Origin: an uncultured Eubacteriales bacterium
GTDB lineage: Bacteria > Bacillota > Clostridia > Christensenellales > Aristaeellaceae
DNA: 64,000 bases
Direction: 5' to 3'
NCBI GenBank assembly: GCA_902793605.1
Contig: CADBEB010000007.1
Span: forward strand, 1 to 64,000
Within the stretch, counting starts at the first letter, position 1. The number at the start of each line of letters is the position of its first letter. A program made the translations under genes and the position numbers. Of this stretch, positions 41,923 to 53,500 are shown in pieces. The notes under the pieces were generated by a model that made no database searches, was not told where the DNA came from, and saw only the letters and a program-made list of their open reading frames with translations.

Positions 41923-44082
41923 ATGGAATCCAAGTCCTACACAATGGATTTTGCCGGCCGCCCGCTGACGCTGGAGTTCGGCAGGTATTGTGAACAAGCC
42001 AACGGCTCGGTCTGGGTGCACCTGGGCGACACCGTCGTGATGGTAAACGCCACAATGGCTCCCACCCCCCGGGACGGCGTTGACTTCTTCCCGCTCGCAG
42101 TGGACGTGGAAGAAAAGCAGTATTCCGTTGGCAAGATCCCCGGCGGTTTCATCAAGCGGGAGGGGCGCCCCTCGGAGAAGGCTACCCTGACCTGCCGTCT
42201 GATCGACCGTCCCCTGCGGCCCTTGTTTGAAAAGGGCATGCGCAATGACGTCCAGGTTGTCGTGACGGTCCTGAGCGTCGAACAGGACGTTCCCCCGGAA
42301 ATCCCGGCCATGATCGGCTCTTCCATCGCCCTGGCCGTGAGCGATATCCCGTGGAACGGCCCCACCGGTGCCGTACTGGTCGGCCGCGTGGACGGCAAGT
42401 TTGTGATCTGCCCCGATGAGGAACAACGCGCGAAGAGCGACCTGAGCCTCTACGTTGCCGGTACCGAGGAAGCCATCATGATGGTCGAAGCCGGCGCGAA
42501 GGAGCTTTCCGAAGATACCATGCTGGACGCGATCCTCTTTGGTCATGAAGCGATCAAAAAGCTCGTTGCTTTCCAGAAGCAGATCGTTGCCGAGATCGGC
42601 AAGGAAAAGAAAGTTGTTCCGCTGATCACCACCGGTGAAGATATCAAAGCTGCCGTCCGGGAGTTCGCTTACGACAAGTGCGTATGGACCTTCGAAACCT
42701 TCGACCGGAAGGAACGGCAGGAGCGTGAGGCGCAGACCAAGGAAGAAACCCTGGCTGCCCTGAGCGAGAAGTTCCCCGAGCGGGAAAGCGAGATCGCTGA
42801 CGCGCTGTACTACCTGAACAAGGAAGTCATGCGCGCAAAGATCCTGAACGAAGGCATCCGTCCCGACGGCCGCAAGGTCAACGAGATCCGCCCCATCTGG
42901 TGCGACGTCGGTGTGCTCCCGCGCACCCACGGCAGCGCCATCTTTACCCGCGGACAGACCCAGGCCCTGACCGTGACCACCCTCGGAACCGTCAGCGAAG
43001 GACAGACGCTGGACGGCCTCAGCAATGAGGACTTCAAGCGCTACATCCATCACTACAACATGCCGCCGTATGCAACCGGTGAAGCCGGCCGCATGAAGAG
43101 CCCCGGCCGCCGCGAGATCGGACATGGTGCCCTGGCGGAACGTGCCCTGCTCCCCGTGATCCCGGATGAGGAAGAATTCCCCTATGCGCTTCGCCTGGTG
43201 AGTGAGATCCTTTCTTCCAACGGTTCTTCCTCCATGGCTTCCGTTTGCGGCTCAACGCTGAGCCTGATGGACGCCGGCGTTCCGATCCATGCTCCCGTTG
43301 CGGGCGTCGCGATGGGTCTGATTACGGACAAGGAAAGCGGCAAAATGGCCGTGTTGACCGACATCCAGGGTCTGGAAGACTTCCTGGGCGACATGGACTT
43401 CAAGGTTGCCGGTTCCATGAACGGTATCACCGCTCTGCAGATGGATATCAAGATCGCCGGCATCAACCGCGCCATCCTGCAGCAGGCGCTGCGCCAGGCG
43501 CTGGAAGGCCGCCTCTACATCCTGAAGATCATGCTGGATACGCTGGGACAGCCGCGTGAGGAACTGAGCCCCTACGCTCCCAAGATCATCCGGTTCACGA
43601 TCAATCCCGAGAAGATCCGCGAAGTCATCGGACCCGGCGGAAAGATGATCAACAAGATTATCGCCGAGACCGGCGTCAAGATCGACATCGAGGACGACGG
43701 CAGCGTCTTCATCTCCACACCCGACCAGGAAGCTGCGGAGAAAGCCCGCCACATCATCGAAGGCATCGCCAAGGACATCGAAGTCGGCGATATCTTCACT
43801 GGCAAAGTCGTCCGGATCATGAACTTCGGCGCCTTTGTGGAACTCGCGCCCGGCAAGGACGGTATGATCCACATTTCAAAGCTGGACAACAAGCGGGTTG
43901 AAAAAGTCGAAGATGTGGTCAACATCGGCGACGAGCTCGAAGTCAAGGTCAACGAAATCGACGCACAGGGACGGATCAACCTGATCCGCAACGACATCGT
44001 GTACTCCGCTCCGGAGTTTACCCGTCGCGAAGGTGGCAACCGCCGTCCTCCCCGCCGCAGTGAAAACAGCAATCACGACTGA
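41923..44082 (+). CDS. pnp: Polyribonucleotide nucleotidyltransferase (PNPase)
   Basis: This 719-residue protein has two RNase PH cores, then a KH domain ([17 protein letters not shown]) and an S1 domain ([21 protein letters not shown]). PNPase degrades RNA from the 3' end using phosphate and is part of RNA turnover. AAAAGGAGTG before ATG 41923 fixes the start; an upstream in-frame start is rejected because it overlaps a hairpin and lacks a site. The C-terminal tail is short and rich in R and P. Confidence 0.97.
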   Translation: MESKSYTMDFAGRPLTLEFGRYCEQANGSVWVHLGDTVVMVNATMAPTPRDGVDFFPLAVDVEEKQYSVGKIPGGFIKREGRPSEKATLTCRLIDRPLRPLFEKGMRNDVQVVVTVLSVEQDVPPEIPAMIGSSIALAVSDIPWNGPTGAVLVGRVDGKFVICPDEEQRAKSDLSLYVAGTEEAIMMVEAGAKELSEDTMLDAILFGHEAIKKLVAFQKQIVAEIGKEKKVVPLITTGEDIKAAVREFAYDKCVWTFETFDRKERQEREAQTKEETLAALSEKFPERESEIADALYYLNKEVMRAKILNEGIRPDGRKVNEIRPIWCDVGVLPRTHGSAIFTRGQTQALTVTTLGTVSEGQTLDGLSNEDFKRYIHHYNMPPYATGEAGRMKSPGRREIGHGALAERALLPVIPDEEEFPYALRLVSEILSSNGSSSMASVCGSTLSLMDAGVPIHAPVAGVAMGLITDKESGKMAVLTDIQGLEDFLGDMDFKVAGSMNGITALQMDIKIAGINRAILQQALRQALEGRLYILKIMLDTLGQPREELSPYAPKIIRFTINPEKIREVIGPGGKMINKIIAETGVKIDIEDDGSVFISTPDQEAAEKARHIIEGIAKDIEVGDIFTGKVVRIMNFGAFVELAPGKDGMIHISKLDNKRVEKVEDVVNIGDELEVKVNEIDAQGRINLIRNDIVYSAPEFTRREGGNRRPPRRSENSNHD

Positions 44083-44092
44083 TCGGTCTTTT

Positions 44093-44133
44093 TGCCTCCG
44101 GAACGGTGTTCCCTTTCCGGAGGCATTCTTTTT
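44093..44133 (+). terminator. Terminator after pnp
   Basis: TGCCTCCGGAA/TTCCGGAGGCA, 11-bp stem, followed by TTCTTTTTG. Confidence 0.88.
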
Positions 44134-44145
44134 GAGAGGTGCAGT

Positions 44146-44568
44146 GTGAACGAGCGCATTGTCTGTCTCGATATCGGCGATGTCCGGATTGGCGTAGCCG
44201 TATCCGATCCGAGCGGTACCATCGCTTCACCGGTGGAAGTGATCCGCAGGGTCGGTTGGGGGCCCGACGTACAGAAGATCAAAGCGATTTGCAATCGTTA
44301 CGGCACGAACCGGATCCTGTCGGGGCTTCCGCTCAACATGGACGGGACAGAAGGATTCCAGGCTCAGAAGGTCCGGGATTTCTGCCGTCAGCTTGAGGCC
44401 GCAGGACTCAGTATCATCTTCCAGGACGAACGGCTGTCCACCGTCGCCGCAGAAGATGCGCTGATCGAAGGCGGAATGAGCAGGAGCGACAGGAAACAGT
44501 ATGTGGATAAGGTCGCCGCTGCCGTCATTTTACAGCAGTGGCTTGATAACAAACAACAGGAGGGATAA
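44146..44568 (+). CDS. ruvX: Putative Holliday junction resolvase RuvX (YqgF family)
   Basis: This 140-residue RNase H-like nuclease has the N-terminal catalytic Asp in VCLDIGDVRIGVAVSD, the SGLPLNMDGTEG loop and the DERLSTVAAEDAL motif. YqgF proteins act in Holliday junction or 16S rRNA 5'-end processing. The GTG start is chosen because AGAGGTG precedes it. It is directly followed by the DUF1292 gene with a 3-bp gap, the usual order in Firmicutes. Confidence 0.94.
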   Translation: MNERIVCLDIGDVRIGVAVSDPSGTIASPVEVIRRVGWGPDVQKIKAICNRYGTNRILSGLPLNMDGTEGFQAQKVRDFCRQLEAAGLSIIFQDERLSTVAAEDALIEGGMSRSDRKQYVDKVAAAVILQQWLDNKQQEG

Positions 44569-44571
44569 ACC

Positions 44572-44889
44572 ATGGCGGATGAACTGAACAGAAACAACGA
44601 AGTGAATGAACCTGAAGAGGATGTCAACGCGCTGGAGGAAGGCGATATCATCGAGATGATCGGTGACGACGGCGAAACCGTTCGCTTCATCTTTGTGGAT
44701 GCCCTCGAATACGACGGAGATGTCTACCTGGCACTGGCTGAACCGGAGGAAGAGGATGCAGTCTTCTTCCTGAAGATCGGGCAGGACAAAGATGGAAGCG
44801 ATGTCTACACCGCTCCTGACGAAGCCCTTGAAGACACCCTGTTTGAGCAATTCACCAAACAGCGTGAACAGAACAACGCTGACGAATAA
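44572..44889 (+). CDS. DUF1292 family protein (YrzB-like)
   Basis: This 105-residue, very acidic protein has the DUF1292 core (IIEMIGDDGETVRFIFVDALEYDGDVYLALAEP). Firmicutes keep it next to ruvX; the role is unknown. AGGAGG precedes the ATG. No membrane segment. It ends at a hairpin terminator shared with the convergent diguanylate cyclase gene. Confidence 0.93.
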   Translation: MADELNRNNEVNEPEEDVNALEEGDIIEMIGDDGETVRFIFVDALEYDGDVYLALAEPEEEDAVFFLKIGQDKDGSDVYTAPDEALEDTLFEQFTKQREQNNADE

Positions 44890-44902
44890 TTGTCCCGATG
44901 AA

Positions 44903-44942
44903 AAGATCCGGAGCCCGCTTTGGGTCCCGGATCTTGTTTTAT
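44903..44942. terminator. Terminator between converging genes
   Basis: AAGATCCGG (44903-44911) pairs with CCGGATCTT (44927-44935) and is followed by GTTTTATCTT on the plus strand. On the minus strand the tail is TTCATCG, so it serves mainly the ruvX operon. Confidence 0.75.
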
Positions 44943-46849
44943 CTTCCGTTCTGTTCCTTCTCAAAATCCTCTTTCCGTCTGCCGTACTTGAACCTGTTTT
45001 TGTCCGCGTACATTTCCCGGTCAGTCTGGGTCATAAAGCTGTCAATACTGTCGGCTTCTTCCGGCACCTCCGCAAAGATACCAAAGCTCGCGCTGATATC
45101 GCAGAGCCACGGTTCTTCCCGGTTGATCCGCTTCAGTTCCTCATTCACCAGCGGAATCACGCTGCCAGCCTCTTCCCGGGAATCCAGCAAACCGTACGCA
45201 AGGAATTCGTCGCCGCTGATATGGACAGGGATCATTCCCTTCTTCGCGACGACCTGAAGCGCCCTGCCCATGCGGCAGATCGCTTCGTCACCTGCAAGGT
45301 GACCGAAACGGTCGTTGATATCCTTCATATGGTTCATATCGGCGCCGAGCAGGGCAAAGACTTTCCCTTCTTCCCTTGCCTGCTGAAGCATCGCCGGTGC
45401 CAGCTGCATATAGCCTCTGCGGTTCAGCAGGCCTGTCATGATATCGTGATTAGCCATCCGCTCGATCGTGGCGGCGGACTTTTTAATGTTTGTCTGCAGG
45501 TACAGGCTCATCAGTGTCCCGTTCAGCAGCATCAGCGCCGGATAAAGCGCGAAGCCTGTTCCGTTGCCCAGATCCATGGCCACATAGCCAAAGCTCCTGT
45601 CCCTGTAATAGAGCGGGCAGAATACGAGACTGGATGAATTCTTACGGACATCATGAAGCGAAGGGGTCAGATCAAAGACCGGAAAATACTGCGGCGTGTA
45701 TTCTTTGCCGTTTCGAATCCCGTAGAGCAGGAGCATCTGATCCGGATACGGACCGTCGTCCCGCCGGGCAACCGCTTCGCGGCAGATCGAAGGATCGACA
45801 CAGAGATACAGTTCCTTGATATCCCAGCTCATGACAAAGTCGCGGATCTTCTCCCGCGCTTCCGTTTCATCGCCGACGCCGGCCATCATGTTCGAGAACA
45901 TGCTGACTCGCGTCAGGATCGTTTCCATGTTCCAGCGCTCCGTCCCCAGGGCGCGCAGCTTGTCGTTGATATGATCGATCGTCTCCGTGCAGCCGCAGGT
46001 ATCTCCGAAGATCGGTATCGTGGAGAACGTTACCGTCTTCTCTGTCGGCACGTTTCCATCGATCCAGTCGGTCAGAATCTCAAGTGCTTTGCGGGCGGAT
46101 CGGTCGATCGGCCGGCAGATCGTCGTCAGACCTCGCATCACCGACTCGCGAAGCGCGTCAAAACCGGTTACGGCAATATCCTGTGGAACCAGGATACCGA
46201 TCTCGTTAAAGCATTCGATCACACTGAGAGCCATATCGTCGTTTCCGCACATCACAGCATCAGGCAGCTCTCCGCCCATCCGGATAATTTCTTCAGCCGC
46301 CCGTCGTCCGCCGACACGGGTCCATTCCCCGTCGAAGAGCAGTTTATCCTCCAGAACAAGGTCATGCTTTTCCAGAGCGTGGCGGCAGGCATCTACCCGG
46401 TCCATGGCCACATTGGATTTAAAGGGGCCGCTGACAAACGCGATCCGGCGGGCGCCGTGCTCCGTGATCAGGTGCTCGGTCATTTCCTCTACGCTGATCC
46501 GATCGTCAAAGAGGATGGTCACTGCGCCTTCCTGAACGACGTCAATGGACACATGGGGTTTCCCTTTCAGTCCTTTCAGGGTTTCGAAAACCTTGCTCAC
46601 TGCCGTCTCATTCCCCATGGTCGCCGGCATGGAAATGATGCCGTCAAACTCGGAAAGGGATGCCAGATCATAGATCCGGTTCTCACCGGCATCACTGGTC
46701 GAAATGGCGACGTTCATATGACCCTGGCTGTTAAAAATACAGATGTCGACATCCAGCTTTGCACCGGCTGATGCAAGCCCGGCTGCAAAATCCTGCTGGT
46801 ATTCCCGGTCGACACTGGCCATCAGGACAGCAATCCTTTTCCGGCTCAT
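44939..46849 (-). CDS. Diguanylate cyclase with LacI-type ligand-binding sensor
   Basis: This protein has about 636 residues. The N-terminal 300 form a periplasmic-binding/LacI-like sensor (RIAVLMASVDREYQQDF, VSGPFKSNVAMDRVDAC, DAVMCGNDDMA, VTGFDA). There is no DNA-binding helix and no signal peptide, so sensing is cytoplasmic. A linker domain follows. The C-terminal GGDEF domain has HISGDEFLAYG, a Ser in place of the first Gly that many active cyclases tolerate. It should make cyclic di-GMP in response to a small ligand, perhaps a sugar. GGGGAA precedes ATG 46849. Confidence 0.88.
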   Translation of the reverse strand: MSRKRIAVLMASVDREYQQDFAAGLASAGAKLDVDICIFNSQGHMNVAISTSDAGENRIYDLASLSEFDGIISMPATMGNETAVSKVFETLKGLKGKPHVSIDVVQEGAVTILFDDRISVEEMTEHLITEHGARRIAFVSGPFKSNVAMDRVDACRHALEKHDLVLEDKLLFDGEWTRVGGRRAAEEIIRMGGELPDAVMCGNDDMALSVIECFNEIGILVPQDIAVTGFDALRESVMRGLTTICRPIDRSARKALEILTDWIDGNVPTEKTVTFSTIPIFGDTCGCTETIDHINDKLRALGTERWNMETILTRVSMFSNMMAGVGDETEAREKIRDFVMSWDIKELYLCVDPSICREAVARRDDGPYPDQMLLLYGIRNGKEYTPQYFPVFDLTPSLHDVRKNSSSLVFCPLYYRDRSFGYVAMDLGNGTGFALYPALMLLNGTLMSLYLQTNIKKSAATIERMANHDIMTGLLNRRGYMQLAPAMLQQAREEGKVFALLGADMNHMKDINDRFGHLAGDEAICRMGRALQVVAKKGMIPVHISGDEFLAYGLLDSREEAGSVIPLVNEELKRINREEPWLCDISASFGIFAEVPEEADSIDSFMTQTDREMYADKNRFKYGRRKEDFEKEQNGR

Positions 46850-46914
46850 AGAGTTCCCCTCTCCAAAGTATTCACCCAGTTTTTCACATCTTATCACGGC
46901 ATCCGGTTCTAGGC

Positions 46915-46943
46915 AAGCAAAAAGACCGGCAGAGCCGGTCTTT
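46915..46943 (-). terminator. Terminator of the amino-acid ABC operon
   Basis: 10-bp stem AAAGACCGGC-AGA-GCCGGTCTTT, followed on the minus strand by a run of T and GC. Confidence 0.85.
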
Positions 46944-46948
46944 TGTAG

Positions 46949-47689
46949 TCAGGTGTCCAGGATGCGTTTGAGGAAGTCCCTGGTGCGCTGGCTTTGAGGA
47001 TTGGTGAAGATCACGGACGGAGGCCCGGCCTCCTCGATTACACCGTCTGCCATATAAACGACATGGTTGCTGACATCCCGTGCGAAGGACATCTCATGCG
47101 TGACAACCAGCATGGTCATCCTGTCCTTTGCCAGGGATTTCATGACATCCAGCACTTCGCCCACCATCTCGGGGTCCAGTGCGGACGTCGGTTCGTCAAA
47201 CAGCAGCACTTCCGGTTCCATGGACAGTGCGCGTGCGATCGCTACGCGCTGCTTCTGGCCGCCGGATATCTGATCGGGCCGGGCGTTGATATACGGCGCC
47301 ATACCGACTTTGTTCAGGTAATAGATAGCCCGCTTCCGGGCTTCTTCCTTCGGGATTCCGGACACCTTCTGCTGCCCGATCATGCAATTGGCCAGAACGG
47401 TCATATTGCTGAACAGGTTGAAGCTTTGGAAGACCATGCCCACCTTGGCGCGGTAGGACGACTGGTTGATATTACCCTTCGTCACATCCTGGCCGTGGAA
47501 GAGGATCTCCCCGGTGGTCAGCGTCTCCAGGAGGTTGATGCACCGCAGCAGGGTGGATTTCCCGCTGCCGCTGGCGCCGATGATGGAAGTCACATCTCCC
47601 TTGTCCACCGTGAAGTCGATATCCTTCAGGACGGCATGGGAGCCGAAGGCCTTGGAGAGGTGACGGACTTCAAGAATATGTTCGCTCAT
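46949..47689 (-). CDS. Amino acid ABC transporter ATP-binding protein
   Basis: This 246-residue ATPase of the polar amino acid family has Walker [12 protein letters not shown], signature [16 protein letters not shown] and Walker [20 protein letters not shown]. It energises import with the upstream permease and binding protein. The gene overlaps the permease stop by 4 bp. The amino acid is not certain from sequence. Confidence 0.96.
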   Translation of the reverse strand: MSEHILEVRHLSKAFGSHAVLKDIDFTVDKGDVTSIIGASGSGKSTLLRCINLLETLTTGEILFHGQDVTKGNINQSSYRAKVGMVFQSFNLFSNMTVLANCMIGQQKVSGIPKEEARKRAIYYLNKVGMAPYINARPDQISGGQKQRVAIARALSMEPEVLLFDEPTSALDPEMVGEVLDVMKSLAKDRMTMLVVTHEMSFARDVSNHVVYMADGVIEEAGPPSVIFTNPQSQRTRDFLKRILDT

Positions 47690-48513
47690 TTTGCCTCTCC
47701 TTTGTAATCCTTGCTCGTTTCATCAAACGGCGAACCATCAGCCGGATAACTGTAGGTTCCCGCCGCCATTACGAGCTGGTCCGCGTTCACGAGTTCATAA
47801 TTGGACTTGCCGGCCAGTTTCTTCTCAAATTTGCGCAGGAGGAAGGAGGCAAGCAGCGTCAGGCACAGGTATCCGAACATTTCCAAAAATGCAGAAGGGA
47901 AATACTTGAACACAGCACCTGAGACCATCTTATGCACCGCGAAGAAATCGGAAAAGCCGATGATGAACATCACAGAAGTGTCCTTGACATTGATGATGTA
48001 GTTGTTGCCGATCTGCGGCATGATGTTACGCAGGGTCTGCGGAAGGATCACATACAGCATCGTCTGCCAGTGATTCATGCCGATCGCCTTCGCACCTTCA
48101 AACTGGCCCGGATCGATGCTCATGATGCCGCCGCGGACGGACTCGGCCATATAGGCACCTGTGTTGACGGAAACAACGATGATGCTGACCGTCCAGATGT
48201 CCTTGAAGGAAACGCCGAAGAAATACGGCATACCATAATAGATGAAGACCGCCTGCAGGATCATCGGCGTACCGCGGAAGATCTCCACGTAGGCCCGGAT
48301 GATGATCCGGATCAGCTTCAGGAGTACCCGTTTGACGATGTTTTCATTCGGTCCGCAGGGAATCGTCTGCAGAATACCGCAAAAGAAGCCGATGATACAT
48401 CCGATCAGCGTTGCGGTGATCGCAAGAATCAACGTATTGGCAATGCCTGTCAGGTAGACCGTACCGTACTTTTCCCACAGGCCGCCGATATCGGAAAGAA
48501 GCTGAGTAAACAT
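47686..48513 (-). CDS. Amino acid ABC transporter permease (HisM family)
   Basis: This 275-residue polytopic membrane protein has the coupling loop [24 protein letters not shown] and ends with a hydrophilic tail. It is a single permease, so the transporter uses a homodimer. It lies 14 bp after the binding-protein gene. The C-terminal tail of about 40 residues ([19 protein letters not shown]) is longer than usual. Confidence 0.95.
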   Translation of the reverse strand: MFTQLLSDIGGLWEKYGTVYLTGIANTLILAITATLIGCIIGFFCGILQTIPCGPNENIVKRVLLKLIRIIIRAYVEIFRGTPMILQAVFIYYGMPYFFGVSFKDIWTVSIIVVSVNTGAYMAESVRGGIMSIDPGQFEGAKAIGMNHWQTMLYVILPQTLRNIMPQIGNNYIINVKDTSVMFIIGFSDFFAVHKMVSGAVFKYFPSAFLEMFGYLCLTLLASFLLRKFEKKLAGKSNYELVNADQLVMAAGTYSYPADGSPFDETSKDYKGEAK

Positions 48514-48527
48514 AATCGACCTGTTCC

Positions 48528-49361
48528 TTACTCACCCAGGGGCTGAACCTTGATAGCTTCCTGCATCAGGGCATTGAAGTCATCAGCGGTTTTGTCCTTC
48601 AGATAGCCGTTGATGGCTTCGACAAGGGCGGTATTTCCCTTCTGAACGGAGATACCGATGTTGATCTCTTCCTCGGACACCTGGAAATCGTCTCCGGAGG
48701 CGAAGAAGTCGAGGATGACCAGATCCGGGTAAGCGATTACCGCGCCCTGGGCCGTGGGCATATCGGTGCAGACAAAGTCCACCGTGCCGGATTCAACCGC
48801 CATCAGCATGGCCGGTGCGGACTCTGCGGCGATCTCGATCTTCGCTTCAGGAATCTGCGGCAGGCAGGCGTCATACCAGATCGTGCCCATCTGGCTGGTG
48901 CAGCTTCCGCCCTTCAGGTCGGCAATGCCCTTCGCTTCCGCATACTTGCTGTCCTTCTTGGCCAGGCAGACGATGGACGCATAGAGATACGGACCGGCAA
49001 AATCGACTGCTTCCATACGCTCGGACGTCATGCTCTGGCCTGCGATCACGGCATCACAGATCCCGGACTGAACCGCGGGAATCAGGGAATCCCAGTCGAG
49101 CTGCATCACTTCGAGCTGCCAGCCGTTGGCTTCGCAGATCTTCTTGGCCGTCATCACGTCATAGCCGTTGGCATAAAGAGCGGAATCCTTGATCGGGACG
49201 GCGCCGTTGGAATCATCCGGCTGCGCCCAGTTATAAGGAGCGTAGGCACATTCCATGGCCACCGTCAGCACACCGTCTTCCAGACCGGGAATCGCATCTG
49301 CGAAGGCCGAAGAGGCAGCCACCAGCATCAGGACCAACAATAAAGCAGCGATCTTTTTCAT
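48528..49361 (-). CDS. Amino acid ABC transporter substrate-binding protein
   Basis: This 277-residue solute-binding protein (SBP family 3) has signal peptide MKKIAALLLVLMLVAASSAF. It has the GVLTVAMECAYAPYNW start and GYDVMTAKKICEANG. No lipobox Cys is evident, so it may be anchored another way or secreted. GGAGGG before ATG 49361 fixes the start. First gene of the three-gene importer operon, with a strong promoter at 49398-49425. Confidence 0.95.
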   Translation of the reverse strand: MKKIAALLLVLMLVAASSAFADAIPGLEDGVLTVAMECAYAPYNWAQPDDSNGAVPIKDSALYANGYDVMTAKKICEANGWQLEVMQLDWDSLIPAVQSGICDAVIAGQSMTSERMEAVDFAGPYLYASIVCLAKKDSKYAEAKGIADLKGGSCTSQMGTIWYDACLPQIPEAKIEIAAESAPAMLMAVESGTVDFVCTDMPTAQGAVIAYPDLVILDFFASGDDFQVSEEEINIGISVQKGNTALVEAINGYLKDKTADDFNALMQEAIKVQPLGE

Positions 49362-49397
49362 TTTCCATCCCTCCAAAATAGATTGAGTGATAGGAAA

Positions 49398-49425
49398 ATT
49401 CTACCGTCTTTAAAAAGATTGTCAA
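49398..49425 (-). promoter_or_regulatory. Promoter of the amino-acid ABC operon
   Basis: TTGACA (49420-49425), 16 bp, TAGAAT (49398-49403) on the minus strand. The leader is about 30 nt. Confidence 0.8.
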
Positions 49426-49448
49426 TACATATGAGGTGAATTGTACAA

Positions 49449-49484
49449 TAATAAAACTCCGGCGGTCGTGTTATTCGCCGGAGT
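49449..49484 (-). terminator. Terminator of the flippase-like gene
   Basis: ACTCCGGCG (49456-49464) pairs with CGCCGGAGT (49476-49484), followed on the minus strand by TTTATTATTG. The hairpin includes the last codons and stop of the gene. Confidence 0.85.
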
Positions 49485-50553
49485 CGCCGGGGCTTTTGCC
49501 TGAGCGTTCTTCCTCTTCCCTTTTCCGCTTTCTTGCCTCCCTGCGGAGGATGATCTTTTCCAGAAGGATGGTAAAGACGCCAACGATCAGGAACAGATAA
49601 TACGTGAAGAACCGCCAGATCAGCAAGGCCAGTCCGATCGTTCCATCCTTGAAGATGCCCTTGAAATACAGGAGGAAGCCGCCCTCCTGGGCACCGCTGG
49701 CGCCGGGCAGTGGCGTATAGCTCGCACTGACAAAGAGCAGGGTGCTGAGGGTCAGCAGCTGATACCAGGGTGTTCCCTTCATACCGAAAGCATGGTATAC
49801 AAAGATCACAGAGCTCAGCAGGCCCAGCAGGCTCGCTGCGGAACAGGCGAACTGCAGCAGGATCTGCCCCGGAGAATGCATCAAGTCCAGCAGGGCGGTA
49901 TGATAGGTATCCAGGACCTCCGTGACCTTGGAGATCGTGATGTCCTTGTTGCGGACGAGATGAATCTTTTCCAGCCAGCCGATCAGGAGTTCAGCAAGGC
50001 GCTGGATCCAGTTGCGCTTGAAGGCGGCCAGCAGGACCAGCGGTACTGCGGCAAAGTTGATCAGCCAGCCGATGCGGACAAACCAGATCGCTCCTTCGAG
50101 CTGCTGATAAACAAACGACCGGTTCAGCAGGAAGAGTACGAGTGCCAGGACGGACACCACGGTCTGGTTGGTGATGAAGCGGATCGTTACGGCCATGGTC
50201 CCATAGCCGACCGGGATCCCGGCTTTGCGCATGGAGTTGACCTGCATCGGCTGGCCGCCGGTAGCGCCGGGTGTGATATTGCTGTAATAGAAGCCGATCA
50301 GCGCGACGTTCACCGCCCGGCCGATGCTGATTTTGAACCCCTGATGATTCAGGTAACACCAGTAATTCATGCCGTCGAAGAACGTATAGGCCAGCCAGCA
50401 GAGGAAGATCGCCCCGAGCCAGAAAACATTCATCTGTTTGATCGCGTCCCAGGCGTTGGTCAGATCCTGATTGCTGAACGCGATAAAGAAAACAGCGGTA
50501 ATGGAAAGAACAATGAAGAGAAAACTCAGGATCCGCTTGAGTTTCGGGTTCAT
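49471..50553 (-). CDS. Lysylphosphatidylglycerol synthase transmembrane / flippase-like protein (UPF0104)
   Basis: This 360-residue membrane protein has about eight hydrophobic segments and the family motif NITPGATGGQPMQV. A late PLPGASGAQEGGFLLYF follows, then a charged C-terminal tail (RREARKRKREEEE). It matches the membrane domain of MprF without the catalytic domain; such proteins are thought to flip lipids or glycolipids. The substrate is unknown. AAAGGAG precedes the ATG. Confidence 0.9.
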   Translation of the reverse strand: MNPKLKRILSFLFIVLSITAVFFIAFSNQDLTNAWDAIKQMNVFWLGAIFLCWLAYTFFDGMNYWCYLNHQGFKISIGRAVNVALIGFYYSNITPGATGGQPMQVNSMRKAGIPVGYGTMAVTIRFITNQTVVSVLALVLFLLNRSFVYQQLEGAIWFVRIGWLINFAAVPLVLLAAFKRNWIQRLAELLIGWLEKIHLVRNKDITISKVTEVLDTYHTALLDLMHSPGQILLQFACSAASLLGLLSSVIFVYHAFGMKGTPWYQLLTLSTLLFVSASYTPLPGASGAQEGGFLLYFKGIFKDGTIGLALLIWRFFTYYLFLIVGVFTILLEKIILRREARKRKREEEERSGKSPGDSGE

Positions 50554-50596
50554 GTCCTGCTCCTTTCACCGTTGCGTCATTGATGACTTAAACGCT

Positions 50597-53500
50597 TTAT
50601 TTTATCGTATTTCGGCTGTCCTGTCCAGTTCCGGACCTGCGGAATGCGAAGCCGATAAAATCAAAGCTGCTTCCGGGCAGGAACACAAAGGAAACAGAGC
50701 ACCGGCCAGAAGGTACGTGGAGGCGGAATTCCTGCAGGAGTTCGCCGCCGCCCCTGAACTCTGCCGGCCCGGTCATCTCCGTTCCGTCTTCCCCCGTGAT
50801 CCGGATCATGATGGTATTGACCGGGAGAGACGTCCTCCCCTCGATACCGACAGTCACTTCTCCCGCTTCCTCAAAGTCCATGTCGTTCCAGGTAAGTGTC
50901 ACGTTGTTCCCGATCTCCCGGACGGTTACGCCGTCGATCCTGTAGCTGTCGCCGTAAACGGAATCGGCGCCTGCCGCGTCATGGCGCAGCCAGGCCTTTT
51001 CCTGCTTATCAAAGATGAAGCCTTTCAGATGCACCTTGTCCTTCATCCGGATACAGATCGTCCGGATACCGGAAATGCGCTCCGGAAGTAACCAGGTCTC
51101 CGGCTGGTAAACATTCCAGATACTGGGCTTCTGGTAGCGCAGTACGCAGATCCGTTTTCCTCCGTTTCCTGGATCCCCGTCGAAAAGTTCCAGGTTATAG
51201 GGGTTACCGTCCAAGGCGAAGATATCGGCGGTAATCCGGTCCGTTCCCGTTTTTCCGAAATCGATCTGGCTGAAGCCGACCATACTCTCCGCATCCCGGC
51301 TGAATGCAACCCCCTTCTCATTGCCGGCTCCGATCTCCCCGGAAGAAAGATCGAACAGGCCGGCGGAGATGTATTCATACGCGCTTATCGCCGGATTTCC
51401 GATGCCTTCGGCGCTGAACCCGATCTGGCTGATCAGGTCGGCCCCGCCTTCCCGCTCCCCCCACAGGGCACGGAGGCAGTATCTTCCGTCGCCTTCCGCC
51501 CGGACCGTGATCTCGTCACCATCCGTTGTAAAGGAAACAAACGGCGTTTCGATCCCCGTCTCATTTGTGACCTGCCAGCGTATGTTCCGACCGTCTGCAT
51601 CCTGCGGATGGATTTCACACCGGAAGGTGCATTCCGGGTTTTCTGCTGTCAGCATAGGGTTTCCCTGCGGAATGATCCCGATCTTCCGTACCGGGATGAT
51701 TTCCTTCAGCGGTGCCGTTGGAATGCGTTCCTTGCGGGAGGTGCCGGGCACCGGTTCAGCCGCCCGGACAGGGATCGTAATTTCTGACCGCCGGCCATGA
51801 ACGCCTTCCACAATGACGCGGACATCCTCATTGCTTCCGGTGGAACCGACAATCAGAAGAAGTTTCCCGCTGAACAGCCGCCTGCACGCGCACTTATAGC
51901 CGTCCGGATCCGTCGAATCCCCGTTGTCCGTACCCATCAGACAGCCGCTGCCCTCTACGGTGATCCGGACATAATCCCTCGCGTTCTCCACCGGATAGCC
52001 GTCCGCGTCTTCCGCGCTCACGGTAATGAAAGCAATGTCCCACCCGTCGCCGGCCAGCTGATCGTTCTCCGTAGTGAGGATGAAGCGGTCCGTTTCTCCC
52101 GGGGTCCGGCGGATATCTTCACCGACCGGATTCCCGTTTTCATCATATGCTACCGCCCGAAGTTCGCCGGCTGCAAAGGGGATCTTCCAGACCGGAAGGC
52201 AGGCCTCCTCACTGTCAGCGATACGCGTTTTCCGCCCGACGGAGCGCCCGTTCAGGAACAGTTCAGCCGCATTGCCGTTCGTCATAACCGGTACGTCGAT
52301 CAGCTGGCCCGGGTTCCAGTCCCATGAGACGCCGATATGGATCATCTTCTCCCGGGTCCAGAAGCTTTGGTAGAGATAATACGGATCCTTCGGAAAACAG
52401 GCCGTATCCGCCTGGCCGAAGTAGGAGGATCTGGTATGATAGGGCGTCGGCTCTCCGATGTAATCGATCCCACTCCAGATAAACTGACCCATGCTGAACG
52501 GGTTCTTCATGTCATCGATGATCATCCGTTTCAGGTCCGTCGCTCCCCAGCTGGTATTGCTGTTGCCGAGGGCGGAACACTGCTGGTCTGCTTCTGCCAT
52601 GATGTTCTTTTCGATCGGGAAATGATAGATTCCCCGGCTGGAGAGCAGGCTGGCTGTCTCGCTGCCATAGATAACCCAGGCCGGGTGCTCTCTGTGATGC
52701 TCTTCATAGAGTTTTTCGCCGTAATTGTAGCCGACTGCATCCACATATTCAGCACAGCGCTGTCCGCCTTCCCAAGGCATGTAGTTGCAGCCGAAGGTCA
52801 CTGCCGCATGTCGTTCCGGATCATGGATACGGACCTGGTCCGCCAGGAACCTCGTGACCGTCGTTCCCCTTTTGTCCGCATGCATGTCATAGATCTCGTT
52901 GCCGATGGACCACATGATCACGGAAGGATGGCAGCGGTCCCGCCGGATCCATGAAGCGACGTCCTTTTCAGCCCATTCCCCGAAAAAGCGGGCATAATCA
53001 AAGGTCGTCTTGCTTCGCTCCCACATATCAAAGGCTTCATCGACCACGAGGATACCCATCTCATCGCAAAGATCCAGGAAGCGGGAAGCGGGCGGGTTGT
53101 GGCTTGTCCGCACTGCGTTGGCACCCATCCGCCGCATCAGTTCCAGCTGGCGCCTGGCCGCCTTCTCATGGAAAGCTGCCCCCAGCGCGCCGAGGTCGTG
53201 GTGAAGGCAGACGCCGTGAAGCCTGACCTTCCGGCCGTTCAGGATCAGGCCGCGTTCGGGATCCAGCAGAACAGACCGAAGTCCGAATGAAAGGACCCGT
53301 TTCTCTTCTCCGTAAACGATCTTCATCTGATAGAGATGCGGGCTTTCCGGCGACCAGGTCTTTCCCTCCGGAATCCGGAGGGTGCAGCGGATCCGGCCGG
53401 AATCTCCCCGGCCCTCCGCTTTTGCAGTGATCCTGCCGTTCGGATCCGCCGCTTCACAGCAAAACGGAATCCCGTCTCCTCCGGCCGTTTCCGCAGACAG